The position numbers were made by a program, and so were the translations under genes. Below are positions 49,961 to 60,510 of a stretch of DNA of 64,000 bases, piece after piece (position 1 is the stretch's first letter; the number at the start of each line of letters is the position of its first letter). The notes beneath the pieces are model-generated. The model was not told where the DNA came from. It did not search any database and saw only the letters and a list, made by a program, of their open reading frames with translations. The DNA comes from Apostichopus japonicus. Taxonomy: Eukaryota; Echinodermata; Holothuroidea; Aspidochirotida; Stichopodidae. The stretch covers positions 14,883,984-14,947,983 of the forward strand of contig NC_092564.1 in assembly GCF_037975245.1 (NCBI RefSeq). The letters are read 5' to 3'.

Positions 49961-52900
49961 CTCTATATAGGTTTGATCCCAATCTTTTGTGCCAAAGGAT
50001 ATAACGACCGCATGTCAGTCATGTTTCTGCATGAAAACTTGAATGAGACCCAACATTGTCTACGTCTTATTCTGTTGTATTTCATTAATAACTGATGTTT
50101 TTAGTTGACAAACCACTGTGGGTGTCAACTGCTTGGACTCAAGACACTTGGACAGTTGTTCCGACCTGCTTCGTGAGTTAGTAAAGCACATATGTTCGGC
50201 AATCTCTCTGGGCGATGCCTAGCCCTAAAAGTTTAAACCACTTATTTTATGCACGGAAGGACGTAATATCGGTGATAATCTGCAGCTAAAGCTCCCAGAA
50301 GTTTTTTTTTTAGATCTCGATTTCTCCGAGTCCTTGTAAGTGCTTATAGCGGTGATGTTTTTATCAATTTTGTGTTACATTTTTCTTTATACAATGCTTT
50401 GATATTTGGCACATATAGACTTGCGGATATTGCAATCTCATGCATCCTCGGTTGACGGCAGGACTTTGTTTGATTTCTAAGTTGGCGGGAAGAAATTTAC
50501 TGAACAATATATAAGACAAACAAATAAATTAAATCTTCTGATTCTAAAAGCTTTAGATTAACTTAACTAAGTTGGGTATTGAAATTGTGTTTATTATACC
50601 ATTGTGTGGGAGCTATTTATCCTTCGCATCGGGTTCTATTAAATACCGCAAACAACTTTCAAACTACAAATGTGGGAAAGGGGACATGGCTCCCCCTCTC
50701 GAATTGACGCAAATGTATTTTAAATTTAAGAAAACTGTATATCTAGTAATAGAAATTATGACAAATGAAGGTGAAGAGCATGAAATCGACAAATAGCTTT
50801 ATAGATACTATGAGCGCCCATGAGATGAGATATTGTCGAATATTTTATGTCAAAATGTCTACTTTTTGTAAATTCAGTGTCTTGGCTTTTTGTCAAAATT
50901 CGAAACCAAATAAATATATAAAGGTCACATAATGTATTCTTATTAAGCAAATACAGTTTCAATGGCACCAAAAACTTGAGGAAAACATGAGGAACAGTTT
51001 AAAAGGGTGGGGCTGTTGCTGTGGGGTAGGGTAGGGTGTTTAACCTTAGTGAAATGGGGTAAGTAATACAATATGTATGAACTATACAGTTTTATACATC
51101 GAAGAAAGTATATATCAGTAACAAACAATATTAATAAAATGAAGTATTTTGGCCTGAAAAGTTCCCAAGATTTTAATACATATACTGGTTCGATGAGAAT
51201 TGTTTCATCGTTCACTGTCTTGGTATCTATAACCTAAGCATTTCATTGGTATTGTTATCTTTTTTAAATGTTAAGTTATAGTAACAAATGGTATTCGTCA
51301 TAATTGGGGAATGATAATATAAAGCAACTCTTAATCATTTGAATGAAAAGAAACCTTCATAGAAAAATTTCAAAAGCGATCTTCAACGTATTGGTTTAAA
51401 GTGAAGAACACATTCCTTGCTAAGAATGTAGTACAACTTGTAGGCTCTCCTGCAATTAATACGGAGAATGGTTTTATATGGGATAAATATTAAATATGTT
51501 TGAGGAATGTTTCTGTTCCATGAGTGAATTGCGTTTGGTATCAAAAGAATAGTTCAGGTCAAATCTAAGCATTCTGGTGAAATTGCTCATTGCTTTGTAC
51601 AGTGTTTGAGATATTGACAGTTGAAGTTGCCACCTTTCGTACTAAAGGTGAACTTATAGCAAACAGATTTGACGTCATTGTTGCACACTGATTGATGATG
51701 TTTTTTCCCCTGAAAATGTACGTCTAATTTTAGACTCCACAATTAGATGCATCCATAATGTGAATGTACCATAGGTATTGGTATTTTATAAACTTCACAT
51801 CCCCTATAGATAAACTAGTAACCTATATCCAATCCAAGGTCAAATCAATAGACTGAAAAATGTATTTGTCAGTGTGCAACTATGATATCACACCTTGTTT
51901 GCTTCAAGTTCACTTTTGGTAGAATATCACATACATTCAACAGTAAACGGTACATAGGAATTGAATGCAAGTTTCACCAGGATGCTTAGATTTTGACATG
52001 GACTGTATTCTTTTCACTGTGCGGGTTGGTGACCAATAATGAAGCTCGGAAATCAGAATTTATCTCTTCAAAGTTATACTACATTTCTGATGTATCATCC
52101 TATTCTAATTAATAAGTTGATTGAATAATTGTAACGGCCAACCTTAATAATCACGTAGCCTACTTATAACACACTCAAACTCACATCACGAAAGTAACTT
52201 TCCCCTCACAGTTCATACTCATGAAGAACAAGTGTCTGTGAAGCACTTGTGCTTGGTGTGAGATTTTCTTTGTGTTAGTGTACTTTCTGTCAGTGTATTA
52301 TGATAAAGTTATGAGTTATGGTGCGGAAATTCTCTCAAAAATAGTTTTATTTGAGAATGAGGCAATTAATGTTAAATGATTCATACAAAGATGGGAAGCT
52401 GATTAAATTTAGAAGTAACCGCTTACACTAATTACGGACGGTGATAATCGTTTCGAAAATAATATAAACGATGATTTCAAGTGTTTTTCAATTACCATTG
52501 AAAGTAATACACGGAAGTACATGTGTCACACTGTAGTGTACGTCAATGTATATACTATAGTTTCTGAATTTAACAAAATTTCTAATATTACTTAATGTGT
52601 GATAAAAGGTTCCCTGCATAACTAACAAAGTCAGCCGAGGGAAGCATATGAGCTTCGATCTATTGATACCATTACATTACGTTCATAGACGTTTAACGCG
52701 AAACAAGAGTTCCACAATTTCGTCGGAAACAATAACTAGAATATAAGAAACAGCAGTATGATTTGTAAAACTTGTTTATCCCTATGGAATCTTATGACGG
52801 CTGTTCTTTGATCCATGACATAGGAAATACACTTGAGCAAAAATCCGTTGGATTAGACTTTGGTAATCCTTAAAGAACAGATGATCGGTGAGCAACTGCA

Positions 52901-53517
52901 GGATCCAGCAGGGTCAAGGAACTCATCCATTTAGCAAGAAAATCCGTTTTTAATATGAATTATTATCAAAGGATTAGAAAAATGTGTAGCAAGCCACGGT
53001 CTATGGATGTTTGTGTTGACATTTATTGCTGAATAGTATCGTATCGAATGCAGTAGATGGGGTCATCCATTTTGAATCAAACATTTTTCAAAAATATCAA
53101 CATGAGATGAAACTTTTATAAGAAATAAAACAAATGTTTGTTTTTAAATGATGGAGTTAGTTAAATGTGTTATCGGAGCGACCGTATCATCCTCCATCTT
53201 CATTCTTGCCATCCGACGCCAGGAATGATTTTTGACCTTGAAGTGCTGCTTGAAGTTCCCGAATGATCTCACCACTGATTTATTCACAGCAACTCCAGGG
53301 AGGGGTATGTGGTAAGAGGCAGCAACATGCCAGTAGTATAGTAACATAAACATTTGTTAATGTGTATGTGGTGCACTGCTGGCTGTATATGTGACTGTTT
53401 GTGTACTAGTTAGTTTTTGTTTGTGTGTTTATTCAAGAAATGTAAACCGGAAATGAAAAATATAGTTCTTTCACATATTATTGATATACAAAGCACAGAT
53501 ATTGTCCAAAACTTCGA

Positions 53518-53547
53518 CATGCCACGTGGCATGGCTCGGTACCGAGC
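53518..53547. repeat. Two abutting perfect palindromes, unit B only
   Basis: CATGCCACGTGGCATG (16 bp, 53,518-53,533) is followed without a gap by GCTCGGTACCGAGC (14 bp, 53,534-53,547). Unit A has only GACACGCAACCGAGC at the matching place (from about 41,590), so both palindromes arose by one local change in unit B. The first contains an E-box CACGTG. Confidence 0.8.
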
Positions 53548-54075
53548 ATACCCTTCAACGTAGATTGCTACCATGTGGACTTTACTATAGATCATAGCGA
53601 ACAGGGCTGGGATAGAGTAAGTCATTCATCTCTTCAGCTGTGTTTACAATAGGTATTGTAGTAAACAGACAGACAACGTATAAACGTAAGAGCAGCCATA
53701 TTAATATTTAGTAGTTATAGCTTATTTGTGCTCTAGGATCATCCTAGCCGCGGCCAACCAATCGTTAACCAGTTTGCCAAACAAACATTTGAGATTAAAG
53801 GGAAGTTTGAGATGAAGCGTCAAACTTTTGAGATAAACCGCCAAAAATTCCTCAACAACGTCATCCGTTTCCTGAAACCGTAATTTCCTTCTCACACCCG
53901 TCGTTCTAGAGTCGACATTGGGTTGCTACACCCCCCCCCCCCCATTGTTACCCTTCTGCTTGGCGGGTGAAACGTCCAATTTATGCAACGGCGCCCTTAA
54001 TGACACTGGGAGAATAATTTGGCTTATTTTGTCATTCTGGCAAACACGGCATTGCTCAAAACTGTTTCATTTCAA

Positions 54076-54105
54076 TGACATTTGACCTTTGAAACTATGA
54101 CGTCA
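54076..54105 (+). promoter_or_regulatory. DR1-like and CRE-like sites upstream of gene B
   Basis: TGACATTTGACCT (54,076-54,088, a DR1 with one altered half-site base) and TGACGTCA (54,098-54,105), 222 bp before the start of gene B, equivalent to the pair in unit A. Part of this conservation is simply recent duplication. Confidence 0.35.
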
Positions 54106-54319
54106 TAAATCAAGTCACAACAAATGTGTCACCTTATGTTCAGAGGGCCCACAGAAATCATCAGTTAATGTCGGACACTTGGCGGTATCTGTATCTTAAT
54201 TTTCAATAAAGAGAGTGTTCGTTTCGTTTTACAAATTGACTTTACGAGTCACTATCTGACATGGTAAGAATCATTTTGATCCAGGAATCATCTGCTGACA
54301 TTACACGAGCTGCTTAGTT

Positions 54320-55538
54320 ATGGAGAGGAGAGGACACATCTATTTGTTTGGAACCATTGCTGTCAGTCCAATTCAAATAATGTTTTTCCTTCTCAATTTA
54401 GCAAACTTATTTATGCTTTGCTTCGGAGAGGAAACTATTGTGTTTGATCAAGTATGGAAGCAACATATAATCCGATCAGAGGGACAAACAGTCACCTTAC
54501 GCTGTATAAGTAATGGTAATGTCACAATCTCCCGAACAGAGACACTAAAGAACGACAGTCAGGCAAAGATTGTGATGAATTCAACGCTGCTTGGGAATTA
54601 CACTGGCAGTTATATTTTCAACTCCACAAAGAATGGATCAGACATTATTAATGACTTAACTATTAGAGATGTCACCAGGGAATTTAACGGTTCCTTATTT
54701 CGATGCGTGGACCATGTTACGTTCAATTCAGTGGAGCTTACATTGATGGTGCTATACAGTCCAAGACGTGAGTATCCACAGTGTGCATCCAGCTCTACTT
54801 ATCCAATATATTTCACTGATCAAATTGGTGAGCCTTTTGACATAATCTGTATCTCAGAAGAAGGAAATCATAGTATAAACCTCGCCTTACAAAACACGCT
54901 GACATTGATAAACGGTTCGTCCGTTACTCTTGGAGAGAATAAAACTCATCGATATGTTGAATTGAATGCTAAACTCGATAGTAAATGGAACAACAGTATG
55001 TTTTATTGTTACGTTGTGCAATCTTTTCCAGGGATGGTTAATTACAGTGCTAATTGTTCATTTGGTCCAATACAGTTTGTGGACGAATTAACTATCATTA
55101 CGAATACATCGAATGTGTCATTTAAAGAAGGAAAGAAGATTATGTTTTCTTGTAAGAGTAATGTTGATGCTGCTTACAAACAATGGATCATAATATATAT
55201 TCCGAAACATGTTTCGTATTCCAGTTCTAATGATTCAGATTATATTTACTTAGAAATGGATGTTAGTAATTTGACAAAAGATACCCTAATAACATTAGCC
55301 TGCTTTGTATCTTATCGTGGCAGAAACTTGACCACGAATGTAACGGCCTATGTCGAAACTTCTGGAAGTGAAGTCGTCTTTAAGTTACCTATTTTGGCAC
55401 TCATTGTCTTTCTGATTGTGCTCTTACTGGTAATCGCTAAAGCGTGTGGAAGACAACTACATTGTGAGGCCCGAGGTTACAGAGAAAGAACCAGAGATCT
55501 GCGTACAGTAAACAAGACAGAAACACAAACTCGCCGAA
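54320..55538 (+). CDS. Gene B exon 1: signal peptide, three Ig domains, TM
   Basis: 1,219 bp, 406 codons plus one base, fully open. Same architecture as gene A, with roughly 51 replacement and 23 silent codon changes plus the ETL insertion (hand count). Changes cluster in the leader and the first Ig domain. Read-through into intron 1 gives a 427-residue form with a different last 21 residues. This exon alone could make a membrane-anchored, kinase-less receptor even though the full gene is broken. Confidence 0.88.
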
Positions 55539-58500
55539 GTGAGTGTATGATATTTCATCCTGTAGGATTAGGAACAGCCTTAGCAAACGCTACATCTTCA
55601 TAAATACTGTTAACATCTCATATAATTCCAAACTGTTGTTTTCTGTAAGTTTGTAAGTCTGAACTTAGGCTAAGCCTTTGTTGTGCTAACAACAAGCCAG
55701 CAATATATTTGATCTCATGTGTATGTATTCTTGGACACACATTTTTGTAACGCATCCTGCTGGGATTAAAAAGCACATTGATTGCTATGCATAAAATTGA
55801 TGGAGTTAATCATAACAAACACCTTTTCGGTTTCCATGCAATGGACATAACAACTTTGATCCATGTAAAATAGGTAAGGTCAGCGCGCGAAAATGAAATA
55901 TTTACTGCATTTACTATGACAAAAGATAACTATATTACCTTACATGTATGATATATTACTATGTATAACCATATTTTGTGTTCCTAATTGCGTAAGGTAA
56001 TTTCGAGGCGGAAGGAGTAAGGGGAGGGAGTGGAGTCGGGTAGCACGAAATGAAGTGTTTACCCCAAAACTATAATCGCTCTGTAAATTTCCATATTCTT
56101 TCACAGATGAAGAGAATATACCCGTAACAAGTCAGCAAACACAGAGGTAAAGCCCTCGATATTCAATACTTTACATTACTAAGTTAAACTTGGCGAGTCT
56201 CTACTTCATCAAGGCACCTTTTGCAGGGAGGGAGTCTCAGGGAAACATAACGAAGTGGACTTAATTCATTTTGTGATACAATTTAAAACTCAAGCCCTCC
56301 ATTGCCTCATTTTACAGTTTGAGCTTTCCTCAAACTGAGCGTTTCAGTCCAGAATATGGATAGTTCTTCCGATTTTATAAGTTATTTAAGGCCTTTTTTT
56401 GTATTGTTTTCATCTCAGGGTGAATCATATTATCATTTTCTTTATGATTTTCCTCCAAGGTCAGTTCTTCCCAACTTGCCAGATGAGATTAATACTTCAC
56501 AAGATGAAAGAGAAATCGAGACATGTAGGTTTATGAAAATTATTCATTAACGTAAAATAAACTTCAAGTGGCCAAAGTCATATTGTACAAAAAGTCTCAT
56601 ATGGGATATATGACACAATTTAAAACGACCTTCTATTGAAAAAAAAAGAAAAACAACTATAACGCGTTTTGATTTTGAATGTGTAAAACTCATTCTCGAG
56701 GACACTGTCTGAGGAACTTCAGATAGAGATGTTCAAATAAACATTTTGAATGTTTTCTCGCCAAAGAACAATTATGGGGAAACAAACGAAAAATAAAAAC
56801 TAACAAATTCAAAGCTGAAAGATATTCGCGAAGTCAGGGTAGTGCATGAGGTCTGATTATGAATTTTATATCTTGATTTCATTACGTTTGACATGGAATC
56901 ATAAATACATCGGTAAATTATTAACAAAGACTGTGGAATTACAGCGATTATGAACTAAAGTTAAAAGGATCGTTCTCGATGTTACCTAAACTTATTGAAT
57001 AAACTGGCATGTTCAACTTACATGATGTGTCCTATTAAGTGAATAGTGACAATCTGTGTGGTTTTCAATGCTATTGGTGGCAATAGATCATATTAGATTA
57101 TTGCAATGTCACTTATTAAACATGCATGATGTTCACATCATGTTTCATTCTAGGAATATTGAATTGTTGCTACATTTATTCTACAAGAGAAGATGACCAT
57201 GTGCCTGTTTACTTTTCTTGTAGACTACTCTACAGTGACAACAGACACTCCGGAAAGTAATCGCTTATTTAACGAAGACGATATTTGTCTTATATTAAAG
57301 ATGAAGACCGGGACACTTTACACGAGGTGGATGGGGACAATATCTGTCTCTCTTGGGGTCACCAAATGTGTAGTCCTAACAACCCTCTCTGATGGTAAAC
57401 TGATATACACAATCGATTTATCTGATATCAATAACTAGAGGTATAGAATTAGATTTGTATCCTACACAAAGATGATTAGGACCTGGCTGATGTGATATGT
57501 TATAATTAGTTACATTTCAATTCCAAATCCAAGTATTACACTGCACGGTTGGGGCATTCATAATAATTTACTATTTTACAGCCAGTTTGGTGCTCCTTAA
57601 CAGCAACAAACAAATATGACCCCCCCCCCCCCATCCACTATGACATGCTTCCGTGAAGAATACTACACGAGCAATAAAATATGCAGATATTAAAAAAAAA
57701 ATTGCCAACAAATATTGAAGTGAGTCACAGATCTTCAAATTTGTCACATATGTTACATTGTCTGAAATATCGTTCAGTCATGGTATATCGTTTCGAAAGG
57801 ATTTACTCACGGGCACCTAAACTAAGGCATATTACCAATATTTTCACCTTCTTCCTCGTTTCCGTAGATAGAGTTGTTAAACACAGAGGCATTCACTGGG
57901 ATAAATTTGTGAAAACGTCTTTAGACCTACCTGTGACGAATCATGTTATGAACATTGAAGGAATTGGGATCGTATATAGTGAGTGCTTATTCTTTCTATT
58001 TCAGTATTTGTTTTAACTTTCAGCCGTTCTAACTTTATTCTACACCCGATCTTAATATTCAGAGATATGTGAAAAAGAGAAACAAGTTATGCTTCTTGCA
58101 TGCCGGGAAGAAATCATCAGGCCTGATGAAGGCTGGTGTCAGGGCGTGTGGCTACAGCACCGTGACCCGAGGTCAATTATGGTGGCACGGGAAATATGGA
58201 GAGGGCCAAAATATGGGGAAAAGGATAGTGTCTTCTCATTTTCGTAAAATAATTTACGGAAATGTGGGTGCAATTTGTTGGCTTGCCATGTGAAACAACT
58301 ACACAGCAACATGTTTCTCTTGGTAACTCCACAAGATCTAAGTGAATAATGCGATTTAACTTCTAATGTAACTATCTCTTCTTTGTAGATCAAATAAATA
58401 TGATAACTGAGCATCTTGCGTGTAAAACGTTAGATAATTACTTGACCTTTGACCCAACCTCACGACAGGGAAGTGGGAGGGGCGTCACGTCAGTGCGAGA

Positions 58501-58756
58501 TGTTATGAAACATTTGTCAGGAGTACTTGAAGGAATGGAAGTCATTAAATCATACGGGGTGAGTTTCGTACGTGACTGACAAAATATATAATTGAGCTGG
58601 TTTGGTTTCGCTGCAAACCAGTAATCAATCTTGGTTCCGTGTACAAACGGATATGTAAATGCTAAATGTGTCTCTTTATGAGTTTCAGATCTTGCCTTGT
58701 GATTAAATTGTGTCTAACCTACGTGAACGCTTATTACGATTACAATAATTGAATGT

Positions 58757-58824
58757 AGTTGTTGATTTGGTAGAGCAAAGGGCTCGTACCTCCGAGGTCC
58801 GTGGTTCAAATCCCGTACTGTTCG
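58757..58824 (+). mobile_element. tRNA-like SINE piece in gene B intron 6
   Basis: GATTTGGTAGAGCAAAGGG, then GCTCGTACCTCCGAGGTCC and B box GTGGTTCAAATCCCG at tRNA spacing. It is the orthologous position of the 46,797 piece in unit A and better preserved there at the B box. Not a functional tRNA: the stems do not pair fully. Confidence 0.6.
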
Positions 58825-59101
58825 AAAATTTATTTACCCGGTTCGAATTTAAAAGTCAGTTCTCCGTCGTTCATTTAGTTTATAAAATTAGTTGACATTC
58901 TTTTGTTAAAGAGCCATGGTTCGAGTTTCGATGTATTGTTTACTACATATATATGATGTGACCTTCCCCCAGCTAATACAACACAGTAAATATAAACTAT
59001 TAGATGTTTACGATGTAGAAACCGGTGGCTAGTAAAACACCCGACGATTACTGTCATTATTGGCAATCATAAAATCTATAAATTATTTCATTCGGCCACA
59101 G

Positions 59102-59221
59102 TTTCTCCATCCTTGTTTCTCAACGAAGAAGATTTTATACACCAAACAGGGACAATGTAAGCTGTATGACTTCTGTCTTGCTGGGGATGCACCAACGATT
59201 TGCGCCATCAAGAAATCAGAG
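59102..59221 (+). CDS. Gene B exon 7: catalytic-loop exon (HPC ... DFC)
   Basis: 120 bp, phase 0. It encodes FLHPCFSTKKIL and CKLYDFCLA, identical to gene A at all the altered catalytic positions despite ten nucleotide differences in the exon; the only residue changes are Glu to Gly and Leu to Ile beyond DFC. Confidence 0.9.
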
Positions 59222-59816
59222 GTAAACTTGTTGTTTCCCTTTATTGTTCTGCTGGTTCTATAAGTGCGTGTCATTATGCAGACGAAATTTGTCGAGTCTT
59301 TATAACATCTCCTAACATAATGTTTGGCTAAGGAAATATGTTTCAAGTAAAGGAAGTAGCCTGAAAAAAAATATAACATTATTCATCCATAATCAGGGAC
59401 GATGGGCCAGGCGGGCACATGCCCTTCCAGTTTGGGGGGAAACCTAAGATGTGCTCGTTTTCATAAATTACAACAGCTTGTCGTTTGTAATCAAATTAAT
59501 TCCTTTTTACCATTTCGTTCGTTCTTTATGTAATTTAAGCTGCTCTTTTGCTGAAAAAGAAAGAAAGAGATGGAAAACAAAGTGTACCCGTTTGTTGACA
59601 AACATACAAATAATGTATATTATTGCTACGAACGCACTGAGAGATAATTTTTTGTTGGAATTCTTTCATTCTTCATTGATTTATAATTGTTTATGTTTAC
59701 GATTCCGGTGTAATGCAAGTTTAAAGAACAGCTACTCTCATATCATTGTTTCTTCCTTTGTCTTTCTTTTTTTTACTTTTTTTTACACCTGTTCTTACTT
59801 AATGTTTTGTATGTAG

Positions 59817-59931
59817 ATGAAATCAGTGACGTTGAACCAATTCGCTCCAGAAGCTTTCTACCAAAATGAATATTCAGCAGAGAGTGATGTCTGATCTACG
59901 GCTGTTGTTATATGGGAAATTATTTCAGCTG
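59817..59931 (+). CDS. Gene B exon 8 with in-frame TGA
   Basis: 115 bp, acceptor TATGTAG and donor GTGAAA, same length as in A. Codons 1-25 match A exactly in protein (APE retained). Codon 26 is TGA (59,892-59,894) instead of TGG; the frame then continues STAVVIWEIISA to the donor. A single G-to-A change explains it. Confidence 0.88.
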
Positions 59932-60162
59932 GTGAAAAGCAACCAAATAAAACTATCATGAAAATAAAAATACACACGCTTTGTAAATATTATATCGATC
60001 AATAGTAGGCGAGAATAAAGAAGTAAAATCAGCTTCTTCGCGTATACCTTGCTTTGCCGTAACACCCAAAGCTATAATGTGGAAGTATATCGATGCTATA
60101 TATACAATATAGCGATGTTGTCCAATTACATATAAGCGCTGCAAATGTATACTGCCAGACTA

Positions 60163-60510
60163 TATAGGAGTCGTACTCGAATTAATCGTGGAGGTACTCA
60201 CGACTGTAAATTGAAGATCCACGAATTTGATCCCAGTACGACTTCAGTTTATCATATATTTGGCTTTTGATCCGGCGACGGTAACCTTCCAAACCCACAA
60301 GTTAATTCAGAGGTTAAGAATATTGATAAAGTAAAATATACTAAAGAGAGCTCGCTGTGTTTGGCACGACTCGATTAGCTGTCTTGATAACAGGAAGTAT
60401 GTTGTTACTAGGATAGTTATGACCACTGCTATCTGCACAAATCAACGAAGTTATAATGTTTAAGTAGTAAGTGAATGCTTCCTTTGCAAAGGCTTGTTTT
60501 ATTTTCAAAC
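60163..60510 (+). repeat. Unit-B-specific block with nested hairpin
   Basis: Sequence here has no counterpart in unit A, which has a different block of about 160 bp (48,421-48,580). It opens with an imperfect hairpin: AGTCGTACT (60,169-60,177) pairs with AGTACGACT (60,235-60,243), and TCGTGGA (60,186-60,192) with TCCACGA (60,218-60,224). This looks like a small foldback insertion in intron 8. Confidence 0.55.

Larger units (their letters stand above)
39590..50950 (+). repeat. Tandem unit A (about 11.4 kb)
   Basis: This is the first unit of a tandem array whose second unit spans about 50,951-63,290. Upstream sequence, the eleven-exon gene, introns and 3' sequence align in the same order throughout, with scattered indels. 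Homologous landmarks: GCAATTAATACGGAGA at about 40,006 and 51,451; ATGACGTCATAAATCAAG at 42,174 and 54,097; gene starts at 42,394 and 54,320 (offset 11,926). The edges are approximate. Confidence 0.85.

Noticed and set aside
58063-58255. Open cassette in gene B intron 5 reading ICEKEKQVMLLACREE, with a CAG acceptor
   Set aside because: No donor in the phase needed to join exon 6, unit A is frameshifted and stopped there, and exons 5 and 6 already join directly in a kinase-like order without it.
58757-58824. Functional tRNA gene in gene B intron 6
   Set aside because: A and B boxes are present, but anticodon and T stems do not pair and the same sequence sits as a decayed copy in unit A; better explained as a SINE.
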